In this document: positions 1 to 7,820 of the stretch, one piece after another
Numbering within the stretch: the first letter of the stretch is position 1
How the letters are laid out: each line of letters starts with the position of its first letter
Assembly (NCBI GenBank): GCA_020847915.1
Contig: JADLBE010000084.1
Location: 1 to 34,914 of the forward strand
Length of the DNA stretch: 34,914 bases
From: Saprospiraceae bacterium
Lineage (GTDB): Bacteria; Bacteroidota; Bacteroidia; Chitinophagales; Saprospiraceae
Direction of reading: 5' to 3'
Translations under genes and position numbers: made by a program
The notes under the pieces: model-generated
Told to the model about the DNA's origin: nothing
What the model saw: only the letters and a program-made list of their open reading frames with translations
Databases searched by the model: none

Positions 1-109
1 CTAACGGCTAACGGCTAACGGCTAACGGCTAACGGCTAACGGCTAACGGCTAACGGCTAACGGCTAACGGCTAACGGCTAACGGCTAACGGCTAACGGCT
101 AACGGCTAA
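1..109. repeat. Heptanucleotide tandem array, unit CTAACGG
   Basis: Fifteen uninterrupted copies of the 7-bp unit CTAACGG fill 1-105, followed by a partial copy (CTAA) to 109. The array starts at the window edge, so its true length is unknown. On the minus strand the unit reads CCGTTAG, and the first TAG it offers is the stop codon of the neighbouring ArsR gene (106-108). All copies are identical, which points to recent expansion or active homogenisation. Confidence 0.97.
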
Positions 110-402
110 GCAAGCCTCTTCAAGCTGTGTGTCGCTTCCAGCCTCGGGTAATTCAGCATGTAATAAATGAATTTGCCGCGGCGTTGGGTTTGTACGAGAC
201 CTACATTGCGCAAAATGCGCAAGTGTTGCGACGTGACGGACTGCTCAAGTTGCAGCGCAGCAAAAATGTCGTGAACACAGAGGGAGTCGTTGCTGTCGAT
301 CAAACTGATCATGCGCAAACGCAAAGGATGTGCAAGGGCACGCACCAATTCACAGGAGAATTGGAGCTTCTGGTCGTCAAATAAGGAGTTAGACTGGTCC
401 AT
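106..402 (-). CDS. ArsR-family winged-helix transcriptional repressor (paralog 1)
   Basis: A 98-residue small winged-helix regulator. The dimerisation/N-terminal helix contains ALAHPLRLR (residues 22-30). The recognition region LEQSVTSQHLRIL (52-64) and the wing QRRGKFIYY (73-81) are typical of ArsR/SmtB proteins. The start chosen is ATG at 402 (MDQSNS); the open frame runs upstream to 546, but that extension crosses a terminator-like hairpin and does not look like protein. The classical ArsR metal motif CVC in helix 3 is here Cys42-Val-His44, so metal sensing is uncertain. The stop codon TAG lies inside the CTAACGG array. The neighbour at 576-914 is a paralog sharing LEQSV-SQHL. No obvious target gene is adjacent; the real partner may lie left of the window. 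Family call is firm, ligand unknown. Confidence 0.85.
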   Translation of the reverse strand: MDQSNSLFDDQKLQFSCELVRALAHPLRLRMISLIDSNDSLCVHDIFAALQLEQSVTSQHLRILRNVGLVQTQRRGKFIYYMLNYPRLEATHSLKRLA

Positions 403-505
403 GGGGTGGTTTTGGGTAATGTATGGATGGATGCTGTTACTCTGGCATCTAGTTGTCTCTCTTGGCAAATATGCTAATATAATATCAAATTTTGCTAAAA
501 TTGAC

Positions 506-553
506 AAAAAAAATGCTGCGTGAACAACAAACGGTTCATGCAGCATTTTTTTT
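506..553. terminator. Bidirectional rho-independent terminator between the two arsR genes
   Basis: A stem of about 20 bp with one mismatch: the left arm 506-525 starts with an A tract followed by TGCTGC, the loop is 8 nt (526-533), and the right arm 534-553 ends in a T tract. It has U tracts on both strands and lies just past the stop of the minus-strand arsR paralog at 576-914, so it should end that transcript and insulate the downstream gene. Confidence 0.85.
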
Positions 554-575
554 CGCTTCTCTGGTACTCTTCTGA

Positions 576-914
576 TCAGATGGCCAGTTCTTCTACCAAA
601 CGTGAAATTTGGTTCAGGCGCTCTTTGTCGATGCCATAATAGATGAACTTACCCTGACGTTCCGTGGCTACAACGCCAGCCTTGCGCAAAATGGCAAGAT
701 GTTGGCTCGCAACGCTTTGTTCCAATCGAAGTTTGATGTAGATATCCGTTACCGTCATGCGCTCATTCTCTTCTAAAAGATCGATGATGCGCTGACGCAA
801 CTTGTGATTAACCGCACGCAATACCAATACGGCTTTGCGCAGTTCGAGGTAATCAAGCTGGATATCTTTCTTCCCTTTCGATAGAACTACCGGCTCAGTT
901 TTCGCTTTTCTCAT
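576..914 (-). CDS. ArsR-family winged-helix transcriptional repressor (paralog 2)
   Basis: A 112-residue small winged-helix regulator, paralogous to the gene at 106-402. Visible are the helix-turn-helix LRLEQSVASQHLAILRKAG and the wing ERQGKFIYYGID. The start chosen is ATG at 914 (MRKAKT); an upstream in-frame ATG at 950 adds 12 residues unlike the family. The metal-binding helix 3 reads TVTD, with no cysteine or histidine, so this copy is probably not a classical metal sensor. A strong terminator follows at 506-553, so the two paralogs are probably separate transcripts. The 150-bp gap to tsaB is AT-rich and should hold its promoter. Confidence 0.85.
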   Translation of the reverse strand: MRKAKTEPVVLSKGKKDIQLDYLELRKAVLVLRAVNHKLRQRIIDLLEENERMTVTDIYIKLRLEQSVASQHLAILRKAGVVATERQGKFIYYGIDKERLNQISRLVEELAI

Positions 915-1096
915 ATTAAATGTTTTAAATAGTAAACGTCTGTAAATCAAACGTGGATTATTGTGACGAAAATCGTGCCATTTTGATACAATAAAAAAAT
1001 GACATTTAAATTTTCATTAACACATAAGGGTTCTGTAAACAAGACAAAAATACAACAAATAATTGGCTTATCGAAGGATTATAACATATTTATGCT

Positions 1097-1810
1097 TCAC
1101 AATGTTTTTTTTGCTGATGTGATGTTCGGAGGTTTCATGTAGAATGGTTCGTAATGTGAAACATCCTGAAAATCAGTTTGTTGAAAACAGGACTCTGCAA
1201 GTTCCGCCATGTTCGATGCCGAGCATACATAAGGTTCTGCCAGGACCGCATTCTCCGGAAGGCAGCCGCTGTTTGTTTTAAACGCACCGTTGCCGCATAA
1301 AAGTATCCGACGATGCATGTCATCTGCGCGAATTTCACTGCAAAAATAATCAAACATTTTGTTTTCCAAAACCAACGGTGCAGCAATTCTCAGGGTATTC
1401 AACCGATCAGCTTCATACACGGCCGTCCACACTTCCTGCCGCCTTGCATCAATCATCGGCACAATCAAATCATTACCTGCAGCATCATTTTGTACACGGC
1501 ATGCCGAAGCCAAAGCTTGCAGGGTATCGACAGCAATCAGCGGAATGCCCAGAGCGAAGCACAAACCCTTGGCGGCAGATACGCCCACACGCAGTCCTGT
1601 ATAGGAGCCTGGCCCTGAACTTACGGCTATCGCATGCAATTGGCGGGGTTGCATGCCAAGGTCGTGGAGACACTGCCGGATGAACACTGTGATCAAAGCT
1701 GCATGGCGATCGGCTTCGGACGTTTCTACCAGGTGCAACACCCTGCCGTCGCGGGCAACAGCCACCGAACAAACGGACGTAGCGGTTTCAATCAAAAGGA
1801 TGTCGGCCAT
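1097..1810 (-). CDS. tsaB: tRNA threonylcarbamoyladenosine biosynthesis protein TsaB
   Basis: TsaB (YeaZ family) is the ASKHA-fold partner of TsaD, TsaE and TsaC in making N6-threonylcarbamoyladenosine at position 37 of ANN-decoding tRNAs in the cytosol. The N-terminus MADILLIETAT is the usual ASKHA beta strand with ETAT in place of the more common DTST, and the family signature SSGPGSYTGLRVG is at residues 64-76. The length of 237 residues is normal. The start ATG at 1810 lies 3 bp after the mnmA stop, so the two tRNA-modification genes form one minus-strand operon. No tsaC, tsaD or tsaE lies in the window. Confidence 0.95.
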   Translation of the reverse strand: MADILLIETATSVCSVAVARDGRVLHLVETSEADRHAALITVFIRQCLHDLGMQPRQLHAIAVSSGPGSYTGLRVGVSAAKGLCFALGIPLIAVDTLQALASACRVQNDAAGNDLIVPMIDARRQEVWTAVYEADRLNTLRIAAPLVLENKMFDYFCSEIRADDMHRRILLCGNGAFKTNSGCLPENAVLAEPYVCSASNMAELAESCFQQTDFQDVSHYEPFYMKPPNITSAKKTL

Positions 1811-1813
1811 GAT

Positions 1814-2914
1814 TTATTGGAAACTACCCTGTATGATACCGCCACCCACAACGTCGTCGCCTTCGTAAAAAACGGCGCTTTGTCCGGGGGCAACACCTTT
1901 TACATTGGCGTGAAAACGCACTTCCAGGTCCTTGCCCATCGGGAGCACGGTACTCATAACGCCGTCGTCGCGGTAACGCACTTTCGAAAGCACTTCAAGG
2001 CCTTCGGCGGGCAAATCGGCGTACTTCATGAGGTTGACCTTGCCAACCATCATGCCATTCCGGATGAGCTCATTTTCCTGTCCGAGCACCACCGTATTGG
2101 TGTCGGGTAATATTTCGGTTACAAACATGGGTTCGCCCAAAGCGATGCCGAGTCCTTTGCGCTGACCAACGGTGTAAAACGGATAACCTTCGTGTTTGCC
2201 GAGCACTTCGCCGCGGGTATTTACAAAATTACCGCCGCGCAGGGCATCGTCAACACCTTCCACCCGGCGGCGAAGGAAGCCGCGGTAGTCGTTGTCGGGC
2301 ACAAAGCAAATTTCGTAACTCTCTGCTTTTTTGCTCAGTTCGTCCCAACCGCGTTCGGCAGCCATTTGGCGTACCTCCTGTTTGGTGAATACTCCAAGCG
2401 GCATACGCGTGCGGTTGAGGCAATCCTGCGATAAGCCCCACAAAACGTACGACTGGTCCTTCTGAATGTCTTTGGCCTTGCTGACGTATTTGCGGCCCTC
2501 GAGCTCATTGATGATGCCGTAGTGGCCTGTAGCAATGAACTCGCAGTCGAGCATGTCGGCACGGCGCAACAAACTGTTCCACTTGATGTGCGTGTTGCAC
2601 AAAACACAAGGGTTGGGTGTGCGGCCTGCCATGTATTCATCCACAAAGTTGTCGATCACATAGTCGCCAAATTCTTCCCGGATATCCACGATAAAGTGGT
2701 GGAAACCCAGTTTTACAGCAACCTGGCGCGCGTCGTTGATGCTGTCGAGCGAACAACAACCGGTTTCTTTTTTCGAGCCGCCCGAAGTGGCATAATCCCA
2801 TGTTTTCATGGTGACGCCCACCACTTCCCAACCTTCTTCGTGCAGAAGAACGGCGGTCATGGTACTGTCGATGCCGCCCGACATGGCGACAAGTGCTCGG
2901 CCTTTACGTGACAT
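1814..2914 (-). CDS. mnmA: tRNA-specific 2-thiouridylase MnmA
   Basis: MnmA adds sulfur to U34 of tRNA-Lys, -Glu and -Gln. The PP-loop AMSGGIDS is at residues 10-17, the position-106 cysteine in CVLCN and Cys203 in YEICFVP match the catalytic pair of the E. coli enzyme, and GQRKGLGIA is the conserved central motif. The length of 366 residues is typical. The start is ATG at 2914 (MSRKGR); the frame is open to 2944, but the promoter -7 box sits at 2942-2949, which excludes the longer form. First gene of an operon with tsaB. Confidence 0.97.
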   Translation of the reverse strand: MSRKGRALVAMSGGIDSTMTAVLLHEEGWEVVGVTMKTWDYATSGGSKKETGCCSLDSINDARQVAVKLGFHHFIVDIREEFGDYVIDNFVDEYMAGRTPNPCVLCNTHIKWNSLLRRADMLDCEFIATGHYGIINELEGRKYVSKAKDIQKDQSYVLWGLSQDCLNRTRMPLGVFTKQEVRQMAAERGWDELSKKAESYEICFVPDNDYRGFLRRRVEGVDDALRGGNFVNTRGEVLGKHEGYPFYTVGQRKGLGIALGEPMFVTEILPDTNTVVLGQENELIRNGMMVGKVNLMKYADLPAEGLEVLSKVRYRDDGVMSTVLPMGKDLEVRFHANVKGVAPGQSAVFYEGDDVVGGGIIQGSFQ

Positions 2915-2941
2915 GGTGTGTGTTAAGTTGAAAAAAGAGCG

Positions 2942-2970
2942 CAAAAGTACGACAAATAACAGAATTTCAA
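2942..2970 (-). promoter_or_regulatory. Bacteroidota-type promoter of mnmA-tsaB
   Basis: On the minus strand a TTG (plus coordinates 2968-2970) is followed after 18 nt by TACTTTTG (2942-2949). This matches the -33 TTG / -7 TAnnTTTG pattern described for Flavobacterium and Bacteroides promoters, with spacing inside the usual range. It would start transcription about 20 nt before the mnmA ATG. Confidence 0.65.
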
Positions 2971-3001
2971 CGGGTTTTGTTCATTTATACCTGCGACCAA
3001 C

Positions 3002-4159
3002 CTACCGTTTTGTCAGTTCATCCAGCATCTTTTGGGTACTGCTGTAATCCTCACCTTCGGCTTTGGCGAGTTCGATGGCGCGTTGGGCATGGGCGATGGC
3101 TTCGTTTTTGCGGCCCAGTTTGGCGAACAGGGCTGCCAGGGTGTCGCGGTTGTAATAAGCTTCACCCAATCGAACCGATTGTTTGGCCCATTCCAATGCT
3201 TTTTCGAGCAGGAAATTGTCGTTGTAGTGTACGTAAAAGTTCCACGCCGCTTCGTTGAGCTCCTCGGGAGTTTCAGCCGGATACGTATCAAAATAAGCGA
3301 TGGTCGCGTTGGCGTAGTTGGCGTAGTCTTCGTGCTGCGCGTAATAATTCATGGCATAATACCCGGCCATACGTTCGCCTTCTTTGGGATAAGCGCCTAC
3401 AAAAAGGGTACGTATGTCGGTGAGTGTAAGTTCCGGATGTTTGCTTACGTACTCGCTGATGGTGTTTTCAATTTTGGTGGCTACCAGCTCTTCGGTGTAC
3501 GTTTGTGCAAATTTTTCCTGGTTCCACACGAAATATTTGAAGCCGTCGGAATAAGGATCGTTCACGAAGTTGTAAATGAACTCCATGTTTTCTTCCGTGC
3601 CGAAATCTTTCTGGGTCTTCATGTACTCGTTGGCGATTTGGCCCGAAATAGGATCAAAAGCTGCCGAAGTTGCCTGGGTGTAGGCGAGCAGGGTTTCCGG
3701 TTTGCGGTCGCCTTCGTTGTAAAGTTGTTTCAAACCGCGTAGGTTAACTTTTGGGTTGTCTGCTTTTTTTCCCAATTCAAGGAAATCGGGTGTTTGGTAA
3801 TAACCCACTGCTTTGTGTACCAATTCGCCGTTGCCGTCGATGAACAGCAGGGTCGGAAAATACTCCACGCCGTATTTGGCCAGCAGGGAAGGGCCTTCGC
3901 CTTTTTCCATGTCGATTTTGGCGTTCACGTAGCGTTCGTTGTACAAAGCGCCAACGGCAGGGTCCGGGAAGGTATTTTTCGACATCAATTTGCATGGTCC
4001 GCACCAGGTGGTGTAGGCGTCGAGGAAAACAAGTTTGTTCGACGCTTTGGCTTTGGCCAAAATTTCGGACCAGGTGCCGGTTTCAAATTGGATGCCCTGG
4101 GCTGTGGCGCCCAGTGGCAGCAACATTACAAGGCAGAAGAACAGTTTTTGTATACGCAT
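3002..4159 (-). CDS. Exported thioredoxin-fold protein with C-terminal helical (TPR-like) region, paralog A
   Basis: A 385-residue protein with a signal peptide (hydrophobic core, ending ATAQ near residue 21), a thioredoxin domain with WCGPC at 52-56 and cis-Pro at 102 (EYFPTLLFID), then about 260 residues of helical, TPR-like sequence (for example EAYYNRDTLAALFAKLGR). It is probably a periplasmic disulfide reductase or oxidase of the TlpA/DsbD-gamma type; the substrate is unknown. The ATG at 4159 overlaps the stop of the upstream paralog by one base (TGATG), so the two are translationally coupled. It is the most divergent of three tandem paralogs. Confidence 0.8.
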   Translation of the reverse strand: MRIQKLFFCLVMLLPLGATAQGIQFETGTWSEILAKAKASNKLVFLDAYTTWCGPCKLMSKNTFPDPAVGALYNERYVNAKIDMEKGEGPSLLAKYGVEYFPTLLFIDGNGELVHKAVGYYQTPDFLELGKKADNPKVNLRGLKQLYNEGDRKPETLLAYTQATSAAFDPISGQIANEYMKTQKDFGTEENMEFIYNFVNDPYSDGFKYFVWNQEKFAQTYTEELVATKIENTISEYVSKHPELTLTDIRTLFVGAYPKEGERMAGYYAMNYYAQHEDYANYANATIAYFDTYPAETPEELNEAAWNFYVHYNDNFLLEKALEWAKQSVRLGEAYYNRDTLAALFAKLGRKNEAIAHAQRAIELAKAEGEDYSSTQKMLDELTKR

Positions 4160-5337
4160 CAGATGCCTTCGAGGGATTGTTTGAAATAGTCAATTTTGGG
4201 ACGCATACCGCTGGTGTCGTTTTCTCCAATGGCTTTCAGAGCCTGGTCGGCGGCCTGGCGGGCTTTGTCTTTGTCGCCTTTGCGTTTGTACACTTCAGCC
4301 AGGGTCATGTAATAATCGGGCAAACCGCCGTTTTCGGCCGCAATTTTGGCCCACTTTTCAGCCTGATCGAGTACTTTTTTATCCTCCGGAAAGGTTTTGC
4401 ACATCACGATTACAAGGTCGTTGAGCTTGGCGGCGTTGTTTTTAACCTCGGATTTCTGGTAACGCTGGGCGGCTTTCAGGTACTTGCCGCTGTCCTTGGT
4501 GACTGCATAGTACTTCATGTCGGCCTCGTTTTCGTAGGCATCGGCACGAGCGGGTATGGCGGCCTTCATTTTGGATTTGGCCTCGTTGAGCAGTTCTTCG
4601 TTTTTAAATTCGATGGCCTTTTTCAGGGTATTGTTGCAGGCCTGCTCGATACGTTTGTCCACTGTTTCGGGTTTTTCAACAGCATTGATCTCCTTGCGGT
4701 ATTTGAGCAGCAGGTCGAACACACGGCTGTCGGCCTCCGAAGCGCCTTCAAGGATAAACTTAAGGTTGAAAGGCGTGGTCAGGTCTGACTGCGTATTCAG
4801 GTACTCGTTGGTAATTTTCAACGAAGGTTTATTGGCGCGGTTGAGGGCCTTCACGTAGTCGTACAGGAACTGCGGGTCGCGGTTTCCATTGGCGTATTCG
4901 GCTTCAAAATCGACCGATTTGTCGCCCGAGCCCGCCGCTTTTTTCCCAAATTCGATGAGCCCGTCGATCTGCATGCCACCCACGTTTTGCAGTACGATTT
5001 TACCTTCCGCATCGATGAACATCAACGTCGGATAAGCTCTAACGGGGTATTTTCCAGCAAACTCCTTGTTTTCCGGCTTTTCCATGTCGATCTTCAGGTT
5101 GATGAAGTTCTGGTTGAAAAAGTCGCCCACCTTGGGGTCCGGGAAAACCTGGGCGGCCATACGTTTGCACGGACCGCACCACGCAGCATAGGCATCAACA
5201 AAAATAATTTTGTTTTCAGCTTTGGCTTTGGCCAGGGCTTCCGGCCAGGTGCCGTGGAAAAAATCGATGCCTTGCGCGTTGGTGTTGCCTGCGGCAAAAA
5301 ACAAAAGGCCAAAAACGAAAAGGAGTTGCCTGATCAT
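4159..5337 (-). CDS. Exported thioredoxin-fold protein with C-terminal helical (TPR-like) region, paralog B
   Basis: A 392-residue protein starting at ATG 5337 (MIRQLLFVFG). The signal peptide ends near NTNAQG. The thioredoxin domain has WCGPC at 53-57 and a cis-Pro in AYPTLMFID. The C-terminal half is Lys/Ala-rich helical sequence with TPR-like units (YYMTLAEVYKRKGDKDKA). Its first 135 residues are nearly the same as those of the short paralog at 5386-5799. The frame upstream of 5337 runs through its own -7 box, so the longer start is unlikely. Likely periplasmic thiol-disulfide exchange; substrate unknown. Confidence 0.82.
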   Translation of the reverse strand: MIRQLLFVFGLLFFAAGNTNAQGIDFFHGTWPEALAKAKAENKIIFVDAYAAWCGPCKRMAAQVFPDPKVGDFFNQNFINLKIDMEKPENKEFAGKYPVRAYPTLMFIDAEGKIVLQNVGGMQIDGLIEFGKKAAGSGDKSVDFEAEYANGNRDPQFLYDYVKALNRANKPSLKITNEYLNTQSDLTTPFNLKFILEGASEADSRVFDLLLKYRKEINAVEKPETVDKRIEQACNNTLKKAIEFKNEELLNEAKSKMKAAIPARADAYENEADMKYYAVTKDSGKYLKAAQRYQKSEVKNNAAKLNDLVIVMCKTFPEDKKVLDQAEKWAKIAAENGGLPDYYMTLAEVYKRKGDKDKARQAADQALKAIGENDTSGMRPKIDYFKQSLEGI

Positions 5338-5370
5338 GGGACAAAAGGATTGTTGATGCGTAGAAGAACG

Positions 5371-5378
5371 CAAATTTA
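5371..5378 (-). promoter_or_regulatory. -7 promoter element upstream of thioredoxin paralog B
   Basis: The minus strand reads TAAATTTG, an exact TAnnTTTG match, 34 nt before the ATG at 5337. No TTG is seen at the expected -33 spacing. The 19 nt at 5360-5378 match 17 of 19 positions of the leader of paralog C (5822-5840), so the promoter region was copied along with the gene. Confidence 0.5.
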
Positions 5379-5385
5379 AGGGTTT

Positions 5386-5799
5386 TTAAACTTTTATGGC
5401 CTTTTTGCCGACCTCGATCAAATCATTCACCTGCAAAGCACCCACGTTTTTGTGTACCACTTTGCCGTTTTTGTCGATGAACATAAGGGTTGGGTAAGCC
5501 TGAACGGGATACTTTCCAGCAAACTCCCTGTTTTCCGGTTTCTCCATGTCGATTTTCAGGTTGATGAAGTTTTTGTTGTAAAACTCACCCGCCTTGGCAT
5601 CCGGGAATACGTTGCTGGTCATGTATTTGCACGGGCCGCACCACGAAGCGTACGCATCTACAAAGATGATTTTGTTTTCAGCTTTGGCTTTGGCGAGGGC
5701 TTCCGACCACGTGCCTTTGAAAAAATTAACGCCCTGGGCGGAGATGCTGCCTGCGGCAAAAAAGAGAAAGCCGAAGACAAAAAAAAGTTGCTTGATCAT
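5386..5799 (-). CDS. Exported single-domain thioredoxin-fold protein, paralog C
   Basis: A 137-residue protein consisting of a signal peptide (MIKQLFFVFG, ending SISAQG) and one thioredoxin domain with WCGPC at 53-57 and a cis-Pro in AYPTLMFID. It ends right after the thioredoxin fold and lacks the helical extension of the two neighbours. The near identity with paralog B in signal peptide and domain shows a recent tandem duplication, with loss or gain of the C-terminal part. It lies 48 bp upstream of paralog B. Probably a periplasmic thiol-disulfide protein. Confidence 0.85.
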   Translation of the reverse strand: MIKQLFFVFGFLFFAAGSISAQGVNFFKGTWSEALAKAKAENKIIFVDAYASWCGPCKYMTSNVFPDAKAGEFYNKNFINLKIDMEKPENREFAGKYPVQAYPTLMFIDKNGKVVHKNVGALQVNDLIEVGKKAIKV

Positions 5800-5882
5800 G
5801 AGTATAGGTGGTTGTTTGAACGTTGAAGAACGTAAATTTACTGAAATTGTTGGATGCAGGTTTCGCGCGTATGTTCGCAGAA

Positions 5883-5991
5883 GGTTTCACACAGATGTTC
5901 ACAGATTTAAAAAGCAGATGTTCACAGAAATGATTGTGGGAAATTTCTGTGAACATCTGCTTTTTAAATCTGTGAACATCTGTGCGAAACC
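5883..5991. repeat. Long inverted repeat, 49-bp arms
   Basis: The left arm 5883-5931 and the right arm 5943-5991 are reverse complements with one mismatch, separated by an 11-nt loop. Each arm carries two copies of CAGATGTTCACAGA, so the hairpin is made from a short repeated word. It lies 8 nt past the recO stop (6000-6002) and 83 bp upstream of thioredoxin paralog C. It would form a very stable RNA hairpin in either direction and could terminate recO transcription, although it has no clean U tract. Confidence 0.95.
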
Positions 5992-5999
5992 CCTCTTCA

Positions 6000-6728
6000 T
6001 TATCCGAACACCGTTTCCAAAATTTCCACCGAATTCACCTCCCCGAACCCCGGCACGTGCATTTCGTAAAATTGTAAAAGACTTTGCAACATACCCCTGC
6101 GTTGCATACGGTCCAAAACGATGGTATGGCATTCTTCCAGCGGCGTAAGCAGGAAGTTTTTCAAAACGCCGGCTTCTGCAGGTGCCAGGAACGGGCCGTG
6201 CAGCGGTTTTTCCAACAAAAAAACGCCTTCCTGCAGGTCGAAGTAGCTTTCGCCGTCTTCAGTTTCATCCTGCGGCTGGAACCCAAGGTAAGCGCTGAGT
6301 TGCACCAGGAAATGCAGATGCAAGTTGGCGATGGGCGTATCCGTATGGTCGAGAAAAAGCAGTTGTTCGATCAAAAAATCGAATAATTCACGGTTTTCTT
6401 CGGTTTCGCGGATGCATTTTCTGCATATTTCGGCCATAAACAAGGCCACGGCGCCGCGTTTCACATCAAAAGGGATACGTTCGTACACCAGTCCGGAGCG
6501 GGCTTCTTTCAACCGGCTCAGCGCCCCTTCTCCTTCGCGGAAATAAGCCACGATTTCCACCACACTCATGTGCTGGAACAAGGGGTAAGGCATACGCGCA
6601 CGAGTGCTGCGCACACTGCCGGCAATGAAGGCGTGCAGGCCGCGGTCTTCGGTAAAAATGTCGCAGATCACGCTGGTTTCGCCGTATTTGAGTGTGCGGA
6701 ACACGATACCGCGGGTGGTTAAAAGCAT
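6000..6728 (-). CDS. recO: DNA repair protein RecO
   Basis: RecO acts with RecF and RecR to load RecA on SSB-coated single-stranded gaps and anneals strands. The N-terminal OB fold starts with MLLTTRGIVFRTLKYGETS and continues IFTEDRGLHAFIAGSVR, both typical. The helical C-terminal domain includes AEICRKCIRETEENRELFDF. The length of 242 residues is normal. The start ATG at 6728 lies 3 bp past the stop of the MtfA-like gene, so the two are cotranscribed. A 109-bp palindrome follows the stop. Confidence 0.95.
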   Translation of the reverse strand: MLLTTRGIVFRTLKYGETSVICDIFTEDRGLHAFIAGSVRSTRARMPYPLFQHMSVVEIVAYFREGEGALSRLKEARSGLVYERIPFDVKRGAVALFMAEICRKCIRETEENRELFDFLIEQLLFLDHTDTPIANLHLHFLVQLSAYLGFQPQDETEDGESYFDLQEGVFLLEKPLHGPFLAPAEAGVLKNFLLTPLEECHTIVLDRMQRRGMLQSLLQFYEMHVPGFGEVNSVEILETVFG

Positions 6729-6731
6729 GGT

Positions 6732-7550
6732 TTAGGCGAAAATCTGTTTGAGCTGTGCGTATTCCGCAGGCATCAGCTCCTGAAAGCGTTCTGGGAACGC
6801 AAAAAAATGGTGGATGGCAACAGCCAGAACGGGCACGTCGGTGAGCCCGATCACGGCCTCTACCCTGTCGCGCGGTATGCCGCTTACCTTTTCCAGATGG
6901 TCCCAAACTTCCGGACCATCGAGCGCGGGATAAGCCTCGTCGGGGTAGGTAATGGCAAAAGCGCGGGCGTATTCGTGTACGGCAATGTTGTACCACTTGG
7001 CGGGCTGCAGGTAGGCCAGCATGACCTGTTCGGCCGAAAAAAGCAGGCATCCGTCGGCCTCGTACAACTCGGAAGCGTGGTTGAAAGGGTATTCGGGCGT
7101 GGGGAAAGGGAAAGGATAAACGATCACCTTTTCGAATTTGTGGAAAAGGAATTCCTCTTTTTTAAACGCGATCATCACGGCTTGTGCTGCAATGCCGAGT
7201 TGCACATCGGCAGGCATGTCGTCCTCGGGGAAAGCCAGCGGATCCCAATCGGTGCCCAGCATAAACATGGCCGTGCGTTCGCGGAAGCGTTTTTTATCCG
7301 TTTCGGTGAGGCGGCGGTAAAAACCATGGAAACGCTCGAGCAGCCTGCGCTGACCTTCATCGAGCTCGGGTGGGTGTTTGCTGAACCACCACCAGTTGAT
7401 TTGCGGTGAAAAGACGTAAACAACGGCAGCGCTCACCACAAAAGGTGTCATCCAAATGGCGTAGTCGCTATCGAATGCCCAGGCCAGGTACAAAAAGAAC
7501 AGGGCTGTGAGTATAAGAGGCAGGGCTACAAGGTTGGCAAACGATTTCAT
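6732..7550 (-). CDS. Membrane-anchored MtfA/M90-like protein with degenerate zinc motif
   Basis: A 272-residue protein. Two N-terminal hydrophobic segments (about 7-26 and 30-48) anchor it in the membrane. The rest follows the MtfA (M90 peptidase) pattern: INWWWFSKHPPEL (51-63), IAAQAVMIAF (120-129), KVIVYPFPFPTP (141-152) and NIAVHEYARAF (188-198). MtfA needs HEFAH as its zinc site; here the motif is His192-Glu-Tyr-Ala-Arg196, so the second zinc ligand is replaced by Arg. I therefore expect loss of peptidase activity or a changed metal site. Upstream, TACTTTCG (minus strand, 7568-7575) is one base off a -7 box. Cotranscribed with recO. Family by motif memory, activity by inference. Confidence 0.72.
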   Translation of the reverse strand: MKSFANLVALPLILTALFFLYLAWAFDSDYAIWMTPFVVSAAVVYVFSPQINWWWFSKHPPELDEGQRRLLERFHGFYRRLTETDKKRFRERTAMFMLGTDWDPLAFPEDDMPADVQLGIAAQAVMIAFKKEEFLFHKFEKVIVYPFPFPTPEYPFNHASELYEADGCLLFSAEQVMLAYLQPAKWYNIAVHEYARAFAITYPDEAYPALDGPEVWDHLEKVSGIPRDRVEAVIGLTDVPVLAVAIHHFFAFPERFQELMPAEYAQLKQIFA

Positions 7551-7791
7551 GCGGGCAGACTTTGACGCGAAAGTACGTCCGAAGGGGTTGGTGGAAAGAA
7601 AAAAGGACCCGTCGGGGAACTTTATCTTTTAAAACAGCATTTGGTGTGTGTATGTTGTTCCTGCACAGACGTTCCTTAACAATCTAACAATCAACCCCGT
7701 AAATCGGATTTTGATGGGGCCGGGTTGGTCAAATCTGGTGTAACGATGAAAATATTTGCCGAAAGGCTATATTTTTTACTTTAAACGACCG

Positions 7792-7799
7792 TATCTTTG
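7792..7799 (+). promoter_or_regulatory. -7 promoter element of tRNA-Phe
   Basis: TATCTTTG is an exact TAnnTTTG match, 21 nt before the first base of the tRNA, which leaves a short 5' leader. I see no clear TTG at the expected -33 distance. Confidence 0.5.
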
Positions 7800-7820
7800 C
7801 CCCGCTTAAAAAATCAGCAC

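Noticed and set aside
463..500. An ArsR operator candidate in the AT-rich upstream area
   Set aside because: ATATGCTAATAT has only its outer halves in symmetry, so it is too weak to call an operator.
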